In this document: piece after piece, positions 24,901 through 35,091 of the stretch
Numbering within the stretch: the first letter of the stretch is position 1
How the letters are laid out: every line of letters starts with the position of its first letter
DNA from: Solen grandis
Lineage: Eukaryota; Mollusca; Bivalvia; Adapedonta; Solenidae
Length of the DNA: 64,000 nucleotides
Direction of reading: 5' to 3'
Assembly (NCBI GenBank): GCA_021229015.1
Contig: CM037778.1
Coordinates: 86,962,477 to 87,026,476 of the forward strand
Notes under the pieces: model-generated
What the model was told of the DNA's origin: nothing
Database searches by the model: none
The model's input: only the letters and a program-made list of their open reading frames with translations
Translations under genes and position numbers: made by a program

Positions 24901-25398
24901 GGCTCATGGCCTGCACATCCAACCAACCTGTCCATCACCCAAGGCAAAGATTAGACGCTTTCTCCCCAACACATGCTGCCCTTTAACAGCAAAAAAGAAC
25001 CCTCTTCAGATGTTCTTTTCCCATGTCGTGCCGGTGAACTTTAGAGCGTTTATTGTATCAAAAGCTATTTTTGTGAAACTGTTTGGCCGTTAGTATTGAT
25101 GATCTTATGAAATAATCACCATACTGATGATTTACTTTTTTTACAGGATACGGTTATCTTGCATGTTTCATGCTACACTGTGTAATAAGTGTAATAAATG
25201 CAATTCAACTCTTCCGCGGAATTCTTGTACACATGTATTTGGACCTGCTTTGACCCATATTCGATAAACACAGTCAATAGTCCTTTGGGTTCACTCATTT
25301 TCTCAAAATTAGATCTCCCGGGCAGGGTACTGGCAAATCTGTAGGGAATCACGACTTTTACGAATATTGCCGAATGTCCTTTGGATAAGTTCATTCTT

Positions 25399-25650
25399 GG
25401 GGCTTCGTGGCCGAGAGGGTAAAGTCGCTGACTTTTACACTGACTAAGCCCCTGACCGCGTGGGTTCAAATCCAGGCAAGGTCATTCGGATTTTCATGTG
25501 GGGAAGCCTTCCAGCTGGCTTGCGGTAGGTCGGTGGTTCTACCCGTATGCCTCCGTGCATTCGGGGTCTTCCTCCTCCTGTAATTAGCTGGAGTCGCTAT
25601 AGACTGAAATACTGTCAAAGCGACGGTAAACTCTAATAGTCAAGTCAAGT
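25399..25650 (+). repeat. Complete tRNA-derived SINE with target duplication
   Basis: The head GGGGCTTCGTGGCCGAGAGG has an A-box. The B-box is GGTTCAAATCC near 25463. The tail is made of AGTCAAGTCAAG repeats. A 13-base target duplication, TAAGTTCATTCTT, flanks it (25386-25398 and 25651-25663), direct evidence of retroposition. It inserted into the decayed retroelement region. Confidence 0.92.
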
Positions 25651-25849
25651 TAAGTTCATTCTTGCGCATTGTATCAAAGATACATGGAGAAAACTCTTGA
25701 CGATTTATTTCTACACAAATGCCTTTTTTCATGATATTTTCATAGACCTATAAACAACACCTTATCCAATGGCAAATTGTCTTCTACTGCCTTCCACGCA
25801 TGGTCTCAAACTCCAAGGATCAAAACTTAATGAATGAAAAATATGAATT

Positions 25850-26460
25850 TTTCAAAACATCAGTTTTCTATCTAGGTCATATTATTTCTGACAAGGGTAT
25901 TTCCACTGAACCGGAAGACGTCCACCATATCTAGATGGCGTATTCCCTCAAATATCGCCGAATGTCATACCTTTTTTTGCACATCCGGTTTTTACCGCAG
26001 TTATATACAGGATTATGCAAAAATTTGCCCACCGTTTAAAGGGTCACAGAACTACCAATGAAAAAAAACAAAACTATTTTCTGGATCAGCAAACTTTTCA
26101 GAAAGGAGAAAAATCGAAGGGTGGGTACGAGTATGTTTTGATCATAACGGATCATTTTACCTGTTATGCCAAGGCAATTTCCTGCATAAACCATAAGGCG
26201 TTCACAACTGCGAATGCCCTTTACGAACACTTTAAAGGTTCACTGCTCTTTTCCCAAACAACCTTATTTGGACCAGGGACGCATCTTCGCGAGCCATATC
26301 ATAAAGAAATAGCCAATATCCGGAAGACAAGAACAACCACTTTTCATCTTATGGGGAACTCATCCACAGAGCGTCAGAATGGCACGTTATTCCAGATGCT
26401 GCAAACCATAGGGGAAGACAAAAATACGAGCCAGGCAGAGTATATCCTGCCCTTTTAGAA
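25850..26460 (+). pseudogene. Ty3/gypsy-type pol remnant: RT end joined to integrase
   Basis: A short reverse transcriptase tail (FKTSVFYLGHIISDKGI) is followed, after a degraded connection region, by an integrase core: GYEYVLIITDHF (first catalytic Asp) and GNSSTERQNGT (catalytic Glu). The RNase H domain expected between them is missing, so there has been an internal deletion. The second integrase Asp is not seen where expected. The readable frame ends at 26458. Confidence 0.7.
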
Positions 26461-26564
26461 GCGTGTGTAGACATTCAGAATTTAAGAATCGGACTGTTTT
26501 CTTGCTACATTTCTAATGTTAGGTTGGCACCCAAGGATTTCCGTAGATGTACAGTTAATTAATT

Positions 26565-27923
26565 ATCTTAAATCTCGCTTCTTCAAAACTCGATTTGCGA
26601 TCAGATTACAGGCAGGTTGCTATGCGTGAGTGTATCACTAGATATACATTTGTTGGTCTTTTCGGTCTTTACGAGTGGGAGTGTAATCATATGGCTAATG
26701 AACCTGCCGCGCTTCAGCGTCTGATGGAACGCACCATGGGTGAAATAAATCTTCAAGAATGTTTCGTCTATCTTGATGATATAATCGTCTTCTCAAAGAC
26801 TTTTTTAGGAACACCGTGAAAGTTCAAGCGTCTAAAGGTGCTAACCTGAAACTTAAAGATTCAAAGTGTGATTTTTCGTGCTTTACATATCTTGAACATG
26901 TAGTAAGCGATAGTGTTGAAGCCGACCCTGAAAACGTCCGTGCGATCAAAACTTGACTTGTCTCTTCTTTGATAAAAGAGTTACGAATTCCTCTGTGCTT
27001 TGTCGGATATTATCGGCGATCTATTGATTGCCAAGCCTTTGAACGATCTTTTTTGTGCGACTGGAAAAAAAAAGTCTTCAAAGACTGCTCCTTCTTGGGA
27101 ATAGGGTCCTCATCAGCAAGAGCGCATTTTCTTCTCTTGTTGGTAAACTTTCAAGTCATCCTGTTCTTGGTTATGCTGATTTTAAAACCTTCATTCTTTT
27201 TACTGATGCTAGCTGTTCTGATCCTGGTGCCATCCTTTCCCGATTCAAGAGGAGGAGGAGCAAGTCACAGCGTATGCCAGCAGAGGCATTCGTGCCAGTG
27301 AACGTAACAACCAAGCTCACAATCTAGAGTTTTGGACTCTGATGTGGGCTGTAGTAGATAAGTTCAAAGATTATTTGTACGGAAACTAATTTCAAATTCT
27401 TACTAACAATATTCCCTTGCGCATGTCCTTACCACAGTCAAGCTTGGTGCAACTTCCCATTGCTGGCTGGCATATCTTTCTGGTTTTACCGTCAGTCTGA
27501 AATCTTGGAATGGGAAGACAAGTAGCCACAGACGCCGTATCAAGGTTACCTTCTATCGATAAAGAGTCTACTCTTTTGATCATTAAGGATGTCTGTCAAG
27601 AATTAACAGTTTCTTTAAAACTTCCTGCTGTTGAGTGTGTCTCCACTCAGAGTGTGCTAGATCCAGTCTCAGATTCCAACTTCCCTAGTTTGTCTTCTGT
27701 TAAATAGAACGATGAACAACCTAAGTGCCCAGTCATTACCAGAGTCCTTGAGATCCTGAAGATATCTCGCAATCTTTCCAGAATACAGATTTCTCTTGAG
27801 TCTGAACCTGTCAGGCTTTGCTTCGAGAGCGAAAACTTTTTGCATTTATGGCATTTTGATCAAACGGTGTGGTCTTTGGTCACTCTGTTAACCAAATTTT
27901 GGCCTAGATTCTTTTCATGAGTT
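26565..27923 (+). pseudogene. Second Ty3/gypsy-type pol remnant: RT and RNase H
   Basis: Starts within the reverse transcriptase (LDLRSDYRQVAM) and includes the active-site stretch VYLDDIIVFS. A broken RNase H region follows (ILFTDASCSDPGAIL, then ASRGIRASERN), and then a linker with GRQVATDAVSRLPS. Many stops and frame changes interrupt it. The right side is cut by the assembly gap. It cannot be one continuous element with 25850-26460, because domain order restarts at the reverse transcriptase. Confidence 0.75.
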
Positions 27924-28023
27924 NNNNNNNNNNNNNNNNNNNNNNNNNNNNNNNNNNNNNNNNNNNNNNNNNNNNNNNNNNNNNNNNNNNNNNNNNNNNN
28001 NNNNNNNNNNNNNNNNNNNNNNN
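27924..28023. other. Assembly gap (100 N)
   Basis: Exactly 100 N, a scaffold gap of unknown size. Contiguity between the retroelement remnants and the GC-rich block is therefore unproven. Confidence 0.99.
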
Positions 28024-28205
28024 ACCTGACCCATTTCGAAAGGGTTCAAGATATCGTCAAGACAAACATTCTGACCAAGTTTGAGGAAGATTGGATCAAA
28101 ATTGTGGCCTCTAGTGTGTAAACATCAAATTGTTGACGGACGACGGCCGACGGACAATCAAGTATCCCAAAAGCTCACCCTGAGCTATGCTCAGGTGAGC
28201 TAAAA
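28024..28205 (-). mobile_element. TTTTAGCTCACC-family element, reverse, cut by gap
   Basis: Ends in AAAAGCTCACCCTGAGC...GCTCAGGTGAGCTAAAAA, preceded by the GACGGACGACGGCCGACGGA stretch typical of this family's 5' part. The rest is lost in the gap. Confidence 0.8.
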
Positions 28206-30025
28206 AGCTCTTGTGGAATACCTATGCGAGTTCGAAGGGTTCCGCGAGCAAGGCAACCTGGCCACCGCAATGCGAACGTCCACTGCCATGATCTTGGCGA
28301 ACACCGACAGCGTAGGAAAGCACGATTATACATGGGTGTGGAGCGAATCTGGCTACATGGTCTGCACAAAGCTGTACAACAAGGTTGTGTCGAACTGGCG
28401 AGGTCCGAGAGCCTATTGGCGGTCACTTGGCCGACTACGTCGACTGCCCAAACGACCACCTGCGGCGCACATTCTTGCATCCAGATTTACAGGCGCGCGC
28501 AGATGCACCCGTATTGAAGTCTCTCTGTATGCCTGCCGAGGACAAGATCTCTCATGGCCAAAGAGGTGGTGGGAGAGGCCTTGGCCCTTGTCTCCCCCCA
28601 GAAAAAAGAAGGCTTGTTTGTTGTCCAGCCACCCACCAAGCAGTGGGAGAACCTTTCTACGTGCCTCGACCGGTGTCTTGTCTTGGCCGACCAGCCCCAG
28701 GGATCGATATTCATCGCCTGGTATTCGTACATTACGACGGGCGGGTCTCGAAAGTTCGAATCCGGCCCACCAAAGCCAACGTAAACAACGACAAAACTTG
28801 AGGAAGGGACGTGGAGTGGGCCGCCGCTGACTTTGGCTTCCGAGCGTGTCCAATCTTTCGGGTCGACATCTTGGAAGCTAGCAATGAGGGGTTGAGCTGG
28901 GCCCCCGCCGATGGTACACCAAGGACGCCAACGCCGGCACTATCTTGCCAGCAAGCAAGAGGCCAACCCAACTACACCCAAAAGGCCCAGACCCTTCAAC
29001 CCTCTTGCCACCCTTGGCAACGGTAGAGTAGGTTTGGAGGGACAAAAAGTGCCATGTCTCGGCCTACAAAATACAAGAGGTCCCAGAGGTGGCAGAAGGC
29101 CGCAAAATTTCTATGCTATCGAGATGGAACCGCGAAAAGCGCCTCCAAGAAATCCGAGACGCGGCAAACGCCGAAGAGTGGATGCGACGTGCCTGGGATA
29201 GGCTAGAAGAAGAGCAGCGACACTACGAAGAACAACAGCACCTACGAGCCGAAGAACGTGCATGCTAGGCCAAAATAGCGGAGGCAAAAAAGAGGTACGA
29301 GGCGTTGTCGCTAGAAACCATTGAGCAGGTTGAGGATGCTTTGGGCGTATATACGACGGACAAGGTTGCAGACATAGCCGGGCCAGATAGATGGATCGTT
29401 CTTGGGTACCGCCAGACCACAAACAGCCATCGCGTAGTCTTGGTACGCACGGACGATAGAGCCCTCTATGTCTAGTGGGCAACGAAAGGACTCGGAAGGG
29501 TGCTAGACGAGTGCGCCGACGTGTTTGAGTCGAAAACCGACGGACGCAACAAAAGAACAATACACTGGCTTCCACAATTGGCAATGGCAGTCTCGCTGGG
29601 CTGGAGATAGAGATAGAGACGACCAGGGTATTCCAGGCCAGGGGAGACCAGATCTCTTGGGACCTAATACGCATTGTGGCCGCCCCAGATCCCCAGCGTC
29701 TGGCCACCCTGCAGGCCTTGGCCAAAAAAGAACAAGAATACCAAGAGGTCGTACAGTATGGTATGCTGCTAGATGCCCCAGCCCCGAAACTCCAGGATTT
29801 CATAAAGGCGATCGACATGCAACCAGGCAAATACCTCTGCCGGCACTATATGCTTCAACAACCTTTCGAGGCTCGCCACGCACAATCCTATTCCTGCTTC
29901 CAGTTGGGGAGGATGGAGAACCCGCAACAGATGTAGAAATGCCAACATACGGATACTTTCTAGAGAGAGAGTTGGGCAAGAAAGACGCACTCCCCCCTCC
30001 TCCGCAATTTGGGTGCGGTGCGTAA
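28206..30025 (+). pseudogene. Large GC-rich coding block, unknown protein, many frameshifts
   Basis: About 600 codons of one protein can be followed through at least six frame changes and two stops. Readable pieces, in order, include AMILANTDSVGKHDYTWVW, CTKLYNKVVSN, GGHLADYVDCPNDHLRRTF, CTRIEVSLYAC, EWAAADFGFRACPIFRVDIL, EKRLQEIRDAANAEEWMRRA (a charged, helical, coiled-coil-like stretch), VLVRTDDRALYV and DAPAPKLQDFIKAID. The last frame ends at 30025 with FLERELGKKDALPPPP. Base composition is far more GC-rich than any other part of the window. I do not recognise the family. The LYNK and RIEVSLY spacing loosely recalls rolling-circle replication initiators, but this is only a resemblance. It could be viral, plasmid-like or contaminant DNA. 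Confidence 0.55.
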
Positions 30026-30414
30026 AAGGAAAGACCGTCTAATCTGCCTGATATCTCCAGGTTCTGCTACAGCCTAGACCACGACCACCCCACTTGGCAA
30101 ACAAAACAACATAGATCCACGGTGCCCAACTAAGTAGAGCCCCCCCCCCAGGCGCCACGCCAACCATTTTTTCGCCTCGTCCGTCTCTACTTGCCCCAAA
30201 ATTGTTGTTTGTTGTGTGGTTGCAACCTCTAGGCATTTGAGCGATTTTCAGATTCTAGGCAGCCGGTCGTCGTATTCTTCCAGAAGTTTCTGGAATTCGT
30301 CAAAAGGGAAGTGCGGCACATAGCCTCTTTTGCGAACCAGATCCATGCTAGATGTATATACAAGTCTGCACATTTTTCCAGTTGCTTTGTATATGGCAAA
30401 ATTTGGGCATGCAA
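30026..30414. other. Non-coding part of the GC-rich block
   Basis: No supported gene. GC falls toward the right. A C-run (CCCCCCCCC at about 30141) is present. Reverse frames here lack motifs. Confidence 0.45.
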
Positions 30415-30560
30415 AGCATTTGTATAGCATTTGTCAAAGCGTTTGTATAGCATTTGCCAAACTTTGTATAGCATTTGCCAAGCTTTGTATAGCATTTGCC
30501 AAGCTTTGTATAGCATTTGTATAGCATTTTGCCAAGCTTTGTATAGCATTTGTATAGCAA
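30415..30560 (+). repeat. Iteron-like direct repeats, 21-bp unit
   Basis: About eight copies of TTTGTATAGCA, mostly within a 21-bp unit (GCTTTGTATAGCATTTGCCA plus one base). Some copies are shortened. The array lies between the large broken ORF and the small ORF at 30694. Confidence 0.85.
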
Positions 30561-30665
30561 ATTCCTGGGTTTCCTGGGATTTCCCGCAAATTCCTAGGTT
30601 TCCAGGGATTTCCTGCAATTCTTGGGGTTTCTCGCAAATTCCTGGGGTTCCTGGGATTTCCCGTC
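30561..30665 (+). repeat. Second direct-repeat array, TTCCTGGG/ATTTCC type
   Basis: About four imperfect copies built from CAAATTCCTGGG, TTTCCTGGGATTTCC and close variants. The array directly abuts the 21-bp array. Confidence 0.75.
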
Positions 30666-30693
30666 TAGAGAGAAGTGGGAAGTTTGTGTACAC

Positions 30694-30801
30694 CATGCCA
30701 CCCAAACGAGAATTGTCCAAGGACCAGATCCAAGAAATACGCTCTCTCCGAGACCTGACATTTGCGGTAGCTCCGGCAAAAATACGCTATAGTAAGAAAT
30801 G
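30694..30801 (+). CDS. Small ORF, 35 residues, possible N-terminus of a broken gene
   Basis: An ATG at 30694 opens a basic, charged frame starting MPPKRELSKDQIQEIRSLRD and ending in TGA at 30801. The amphipathic Q-I-Q-E-I-R-S-L-R-D segment could begin a helix-turn-helix, but the rest is missing. Its position just after two repeat arrays would fit a promoter-repeat-gene layout. The function is unknown, and the frame may be truncated by a frameshift like its neighbour. Confidence 0.35.
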
Positions 30802-30956
30802 ACTAGAAAGGCTCCGTTTGTCATTTAAAAGTGGTCCAGAATCCCCAGTCTGTACACTCCTTGGCGTTTAGATATTTGGTATACCATATCAACTCGTGGA
30901 CATCTGTCAATTGTTTGGCTGTATTATGTTTATTGTCTCACAATGGGTTGTGTCTT

Positions 30957-33220
30957 ATTTTTAGTTCACCTGAGCAATGCTTAGGGTGAGCTTTTGTTAT
31001 CCGCTGAGTGTCCGTCGTACGTCGTCCGTCATCAACAGTTACATGTATAGTGTTTACACTCTAGCATCTTCATTTCTTTTACAATCATCTTCAAACTTTA
31101 TGACAATGTTTATGACCATAATATTTCGATCAGGGTGAGCTATTGTGATCCTGTGAGCGTCCGTCATGTGGTGTGCGTCATCAACAATTTAGTGTTTACA
31201 CTCTATCACCTTCATTTCTAAAGCAATCATCTTCAAACTTTATGACAATGGTTATGACTATAATGTCTCAATTGAGGTCAATTATGGCTGAGATCGGTCA
31301 ATTAGGTCAGGATTTTAGCCCCTTTTAATACAAAAAATGCCAGATTTCGCTTTGTTTACACTCTAGCATCTTCATCTTTTGAGCAATCATCTTTAAACTT
31401 TATGACAATGTCTATGACCATAATGTCTCGACTGATCAGTTCGAATATGGCTTAGATCGGTCAATAAGGTCAGGAGTTATGCCCCTTTTAATATTTAAAA
31501 AATGCCAGATTTTGCTTTGTTTACACTCTTACATCTTCTACTTTTGATCAATCATCTTCAAAATTTATGGCAATGTTTATGACCATAATGTCTTGATTGA
31601 GTTCAAATATGGCTGAGATCAGTTAATTAGGTCAGGAGTTTAGCCCCTTTTAATATAAAGAAAATGCCAGATTTCACTTTGTTTACACTCTAGCATCTTC
31701 ATTTTTCAAGCAATAATCTTCAAACTTTATGACAATGTTTATGATTATAATGTCTCGATTGAGTTCGATTAAAGCTGAGATCGGTTTATTAGGTCAGGAG
31801 TTATGCTCCTTTTAATATCAAAATATGCCAGATTTCACTTTGTTTACACTCTAGCATCTTCATTCTTTAGCAATCATCTTCACACTTTATGACATTGTTT
31901 ATGACGATTATGTTTTAATCGAGTTCAATTGTAGCTGAGATGGGCCAATTAGGTCTGGGGTTATGCCCCTTTTAACCTAAAAAAAATGCAAGATTTCACT
32001 TTGTTTACTCTCTATCATCATCATTTTTTTAAACAATTATTTTTAAACTTTAAGACAATATTTATGACCATAATCTCGCAATCGGGTTCAATTATAACTG
32101 ATATTGGCTAGTTAATTTAGGAGTTATTCCCCTTTCACTATAAAAAAAGCCAGATTTCACTTTGTTTGCACTCTGGCATCTTTATTTCTTAAGCAATCAT
32201 CTTTCTCTGGTGAGCGATAAGGGCTGTTTGAATATCAAAATATCAAAAACTGCCAGATTTCACTTTGTTTACACTCCAACGTCTTCATTTCTTTAACAAT
32301 GATCTTCAAACTTGATGAGAATGTTTATGACCATAATATCTCAATCAAGTTTGAATATGGCTGATTTTAAAAATGCCAGATTTCTCTTTGTTTACATTCT
32401 AGCATCTTCATTTCTGAAGCAATCTTCTTCAACTTTACAACATTATTTTTGGTCATAATCTCTCAGCTTAGTCTGATTATGATTGGCCAATTAGATCAGG
32501 AGTTATGGCCTTTTAATTGTAAAAATGTCAACAACATTAATGTTTACACTCTAATAGAAGCCACAATTTGTATCCAATCTTCCTCAAACTTGCTCAGACT
32601 GTATGCTTTGATAATGTCTTGGTGGAGTTCATTTATGGGTGGGGCGGGGTCAAAAAGTAGGTCACTAGGTCAAATATTGGTTAAATCTTGTTTACACTCA
32701 ACGGGCAACATTTTTGGCTCAAACTTGCAATATATTGTCTTGATAATATCTCGGCCAAGTTCAGTCATGGATAGGACGGGGTCAAAAAGTAAGTACTGGG
32801 TCAAATCTTGTATAATTCTGTTTATACTCAATGGGTCCCATTATTAGCCGAATCTTGATCAGAATGTTTGTCTTGATGATATCTCTGTCAAGTTTAATCA
32901 TGCTTTGGGCGAAGTCAAAAAGTAGGTCACTAGGTCAAATCTTAGTATAATCTTGTTTACACCACATGGCTCACAATTTAAGCCAAATCTTTGTCCAACC
33001 TTTTAGAAATTTTTGTGTTGATGATAATTATCTTGGTCAAGTTCGATTATGGGTAAGGCATGGTCAAAAACTAGGTCACTAAATCCAATCTTAATATTAT
33101 TACTAGCCAAATCTTTCTCAAACTAGGTCAGAATGTTTGTCTTGATATTTAGTCAAGATCATGGGTAAGGCATGGTCAGTAATCAGTGAGCAATTAAGGA
33201 CCATTATGGCTGTCTTGTTT
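30957..33220 (+). mobile_element. TTTTAGCTCACC-family element with ~150-bp internal tandem repeats
   Basis: Starts TTTTTAGTTCACCTGAGCAA. It is then filled with about nine to ten diverged units containing TTTGTTTACACTCTAGCATC, GACAATGTTTATGACCATAA and AGGAGTTATGCCCCTTTTAA. The end near 33190-33220 is a decayed form of the usual terminus. No coding capacity is evident. Confidence 0.75.
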
Positions 33221-34038
33221 TAAATAGTGATACTGTTCAGGGTATCATTTTATGAGGCTTACTGCTTGAGGTGCAGTCATAGCTGAGCAGGCTTACATGT
33301 ATACACAATACTGGAACCTGTACTGATAAGGACAAGTTACATATCGCTTTGACTGATGTAAAATGGTTTTAATCATAATGTATATTGGTTACTTGGACTG
33401 GTAAAAAGTTTAATTTATGATAAAATGTTTTTGAATAGATAATTGTAACAACTGCTTTAAATATACAGTTTCACGTATAATTATTCATAAGATGACAATA
33501 TTGTGACCGTGTGTTGAATTTCTCAGGCCAGGGCCAGTCAGTGGACGCCATAATTTTGTTAAAATAAAGAATCCAGAGAAGGAACCCAACGTTTGGCAGA
33601 AGCCAGACAGGACCTTGTCGGAGAGGGTGTCTGTAAACATTTGTGGGGTCAGGAGGAGGACATGGCGACCCAGTCAATCCTCTATATGCATAGTGTATTA
33701 GGGACCTTACATACTTGTATATCAGAGGATATTCATGTATATTTATTTCTTCTAATGGACCAAGATTAGCCTAGTTATTTATGAACAAGTTCTGCCCCAG
33801 TGTGGGGGCGGCGAGCATACATGGGGTTTTTGACAGGAGAACATTAATGACAGTCTGGAATCTGACAGCTGGTTCTGGGAAATAGACTTTGTTAAGCATA
33901 GAATGTGGGAATTTTGATCAATTGGCAATGCCCTATGGTGGAGATTTAGACTCCTGGGGCAAAACAATGATAGGTGCATTATTGAGTCGGGACTGTGAAG
34001 TCTAGAACTGAGTAGTCTGTCAATTAATAAGACATAAA
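33221..34038. other. Gene-free stretch
   Basis: No gene, RNA or clear repeat seen. The open frames on the minus strand at 33471-33979 lack motifs and splice support. Confidence 0.5.
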
Positions 34039-34940
34039 AGAACCCTGATTTAGCTCACCTGAGCACATCGTGCTCAAGGTGAGCTATTAAGATGGGTTAA
34101 TATCTATCGTTGTCCGACGTCCGTCATCAACATTTAACTTTATACGACATCTCCTAAACCATTGGGTCAGTTTTAAAGAAACTTCACAGGAATGTTCCTT
34201 GGGTGATGCCCTTTCATAGTTGTTCAAAGAATTTGATTCCATGCAGAACTGCGTGGCAACGGAAAGAAAAAAAAAACGAAAACTTAGAAAATTTTCTCCA
34301 AAACTACTGGGCAGATTTCAGAATGTTCCTTGGGTAACCTTATACTAAGGTTGTTCAAATTACCGGTATTTCGAAATTATTTCCGTAAAAAAACATGACC
34401 GCCAGGGATTGGCGCCCGTTTTCCTTATATGTAAATAGTACAAATTTGAAAAAAAAACTTCTTGTCTAACAGTACTGGCTGGATTTCAAAGTTATTTGGC
34501 TCAGATGTTCCTAAGGTCACTCTCTACCAAGATTGTTCAAATTATTTTGATCCATTGAAAAACGTAGTCGCCAGGGGACACAGCCCGTTTTCCATTTGAG
34601 ATTTTTTCAAATTTGAAAATTTGTCCTGTCTAAAAGTACTGGCTGGATTTCAAAGTTTTTTTGCACAGATGTTCCATGGGTCACTCTCTACCAAGATTGT
34701 TCAAATTATTTTGATTGGTAAAAAAAACATGGCCTCCATTGGGCGAAGTCCATTTTCCTTATATGTATGTAGTACAAATTTGAAAATTCTTCTCATCCAA
34801 AAGTAAGCATTGGATTTATGGCTGGCAGGGGGAAGAGCCCATTTTCCATAATATCATAAAATATTTGTTGTTTTTTTTTTCTTTCATTAATACCCGGTTC
34901 TCAGGTGATCGACCCCAGGGTCATGATGGCCCTCTTGTTG
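34039..34940 (+). mobile_element. TTTTAGCTCACC-family element
   Basis: Starts TTAGCTCACCTGAGCACATC with the typical terminal hairpin. It contains ~160-bp internal units (TTCAAAGTTATTTGGCTCAGATG; TCACTCTCTACCAAGATTGT). It ends CTCAGGTGATCGACCCCAGG, then GGCCCTCTTGTTG. Confidence 0.85.
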
Positions 34941-35091
34941 TTGTTTTTTCATCTGTATTAAAGAATCATGCTTAAACTTCGCTAGTCCACAGAGATATAT
35001 GGTAACAATTGATCTAGGGCCACAATGTCCCTCGTTTTTAGTATTGCAGTTCAGTAAGGAATATTATTTACTCTTTATAATAATATTTCAG

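Noticed and set aside
29111..29830. 239-codon reverse-strand frame
   Set aside because: It is antisense to the broken GC-rich forward protein and is open only because of high GC. It has no motifs of its own.
34999..35091. ATG at 34999 as the true start of the PARP-like gene
   Set aside because: The 31 codons before ATAGAGACC are hydrophobic, partly repeat-derived and end in a polypyrimidine-AG acceptor. An internal exon starting at 35092 fits better.
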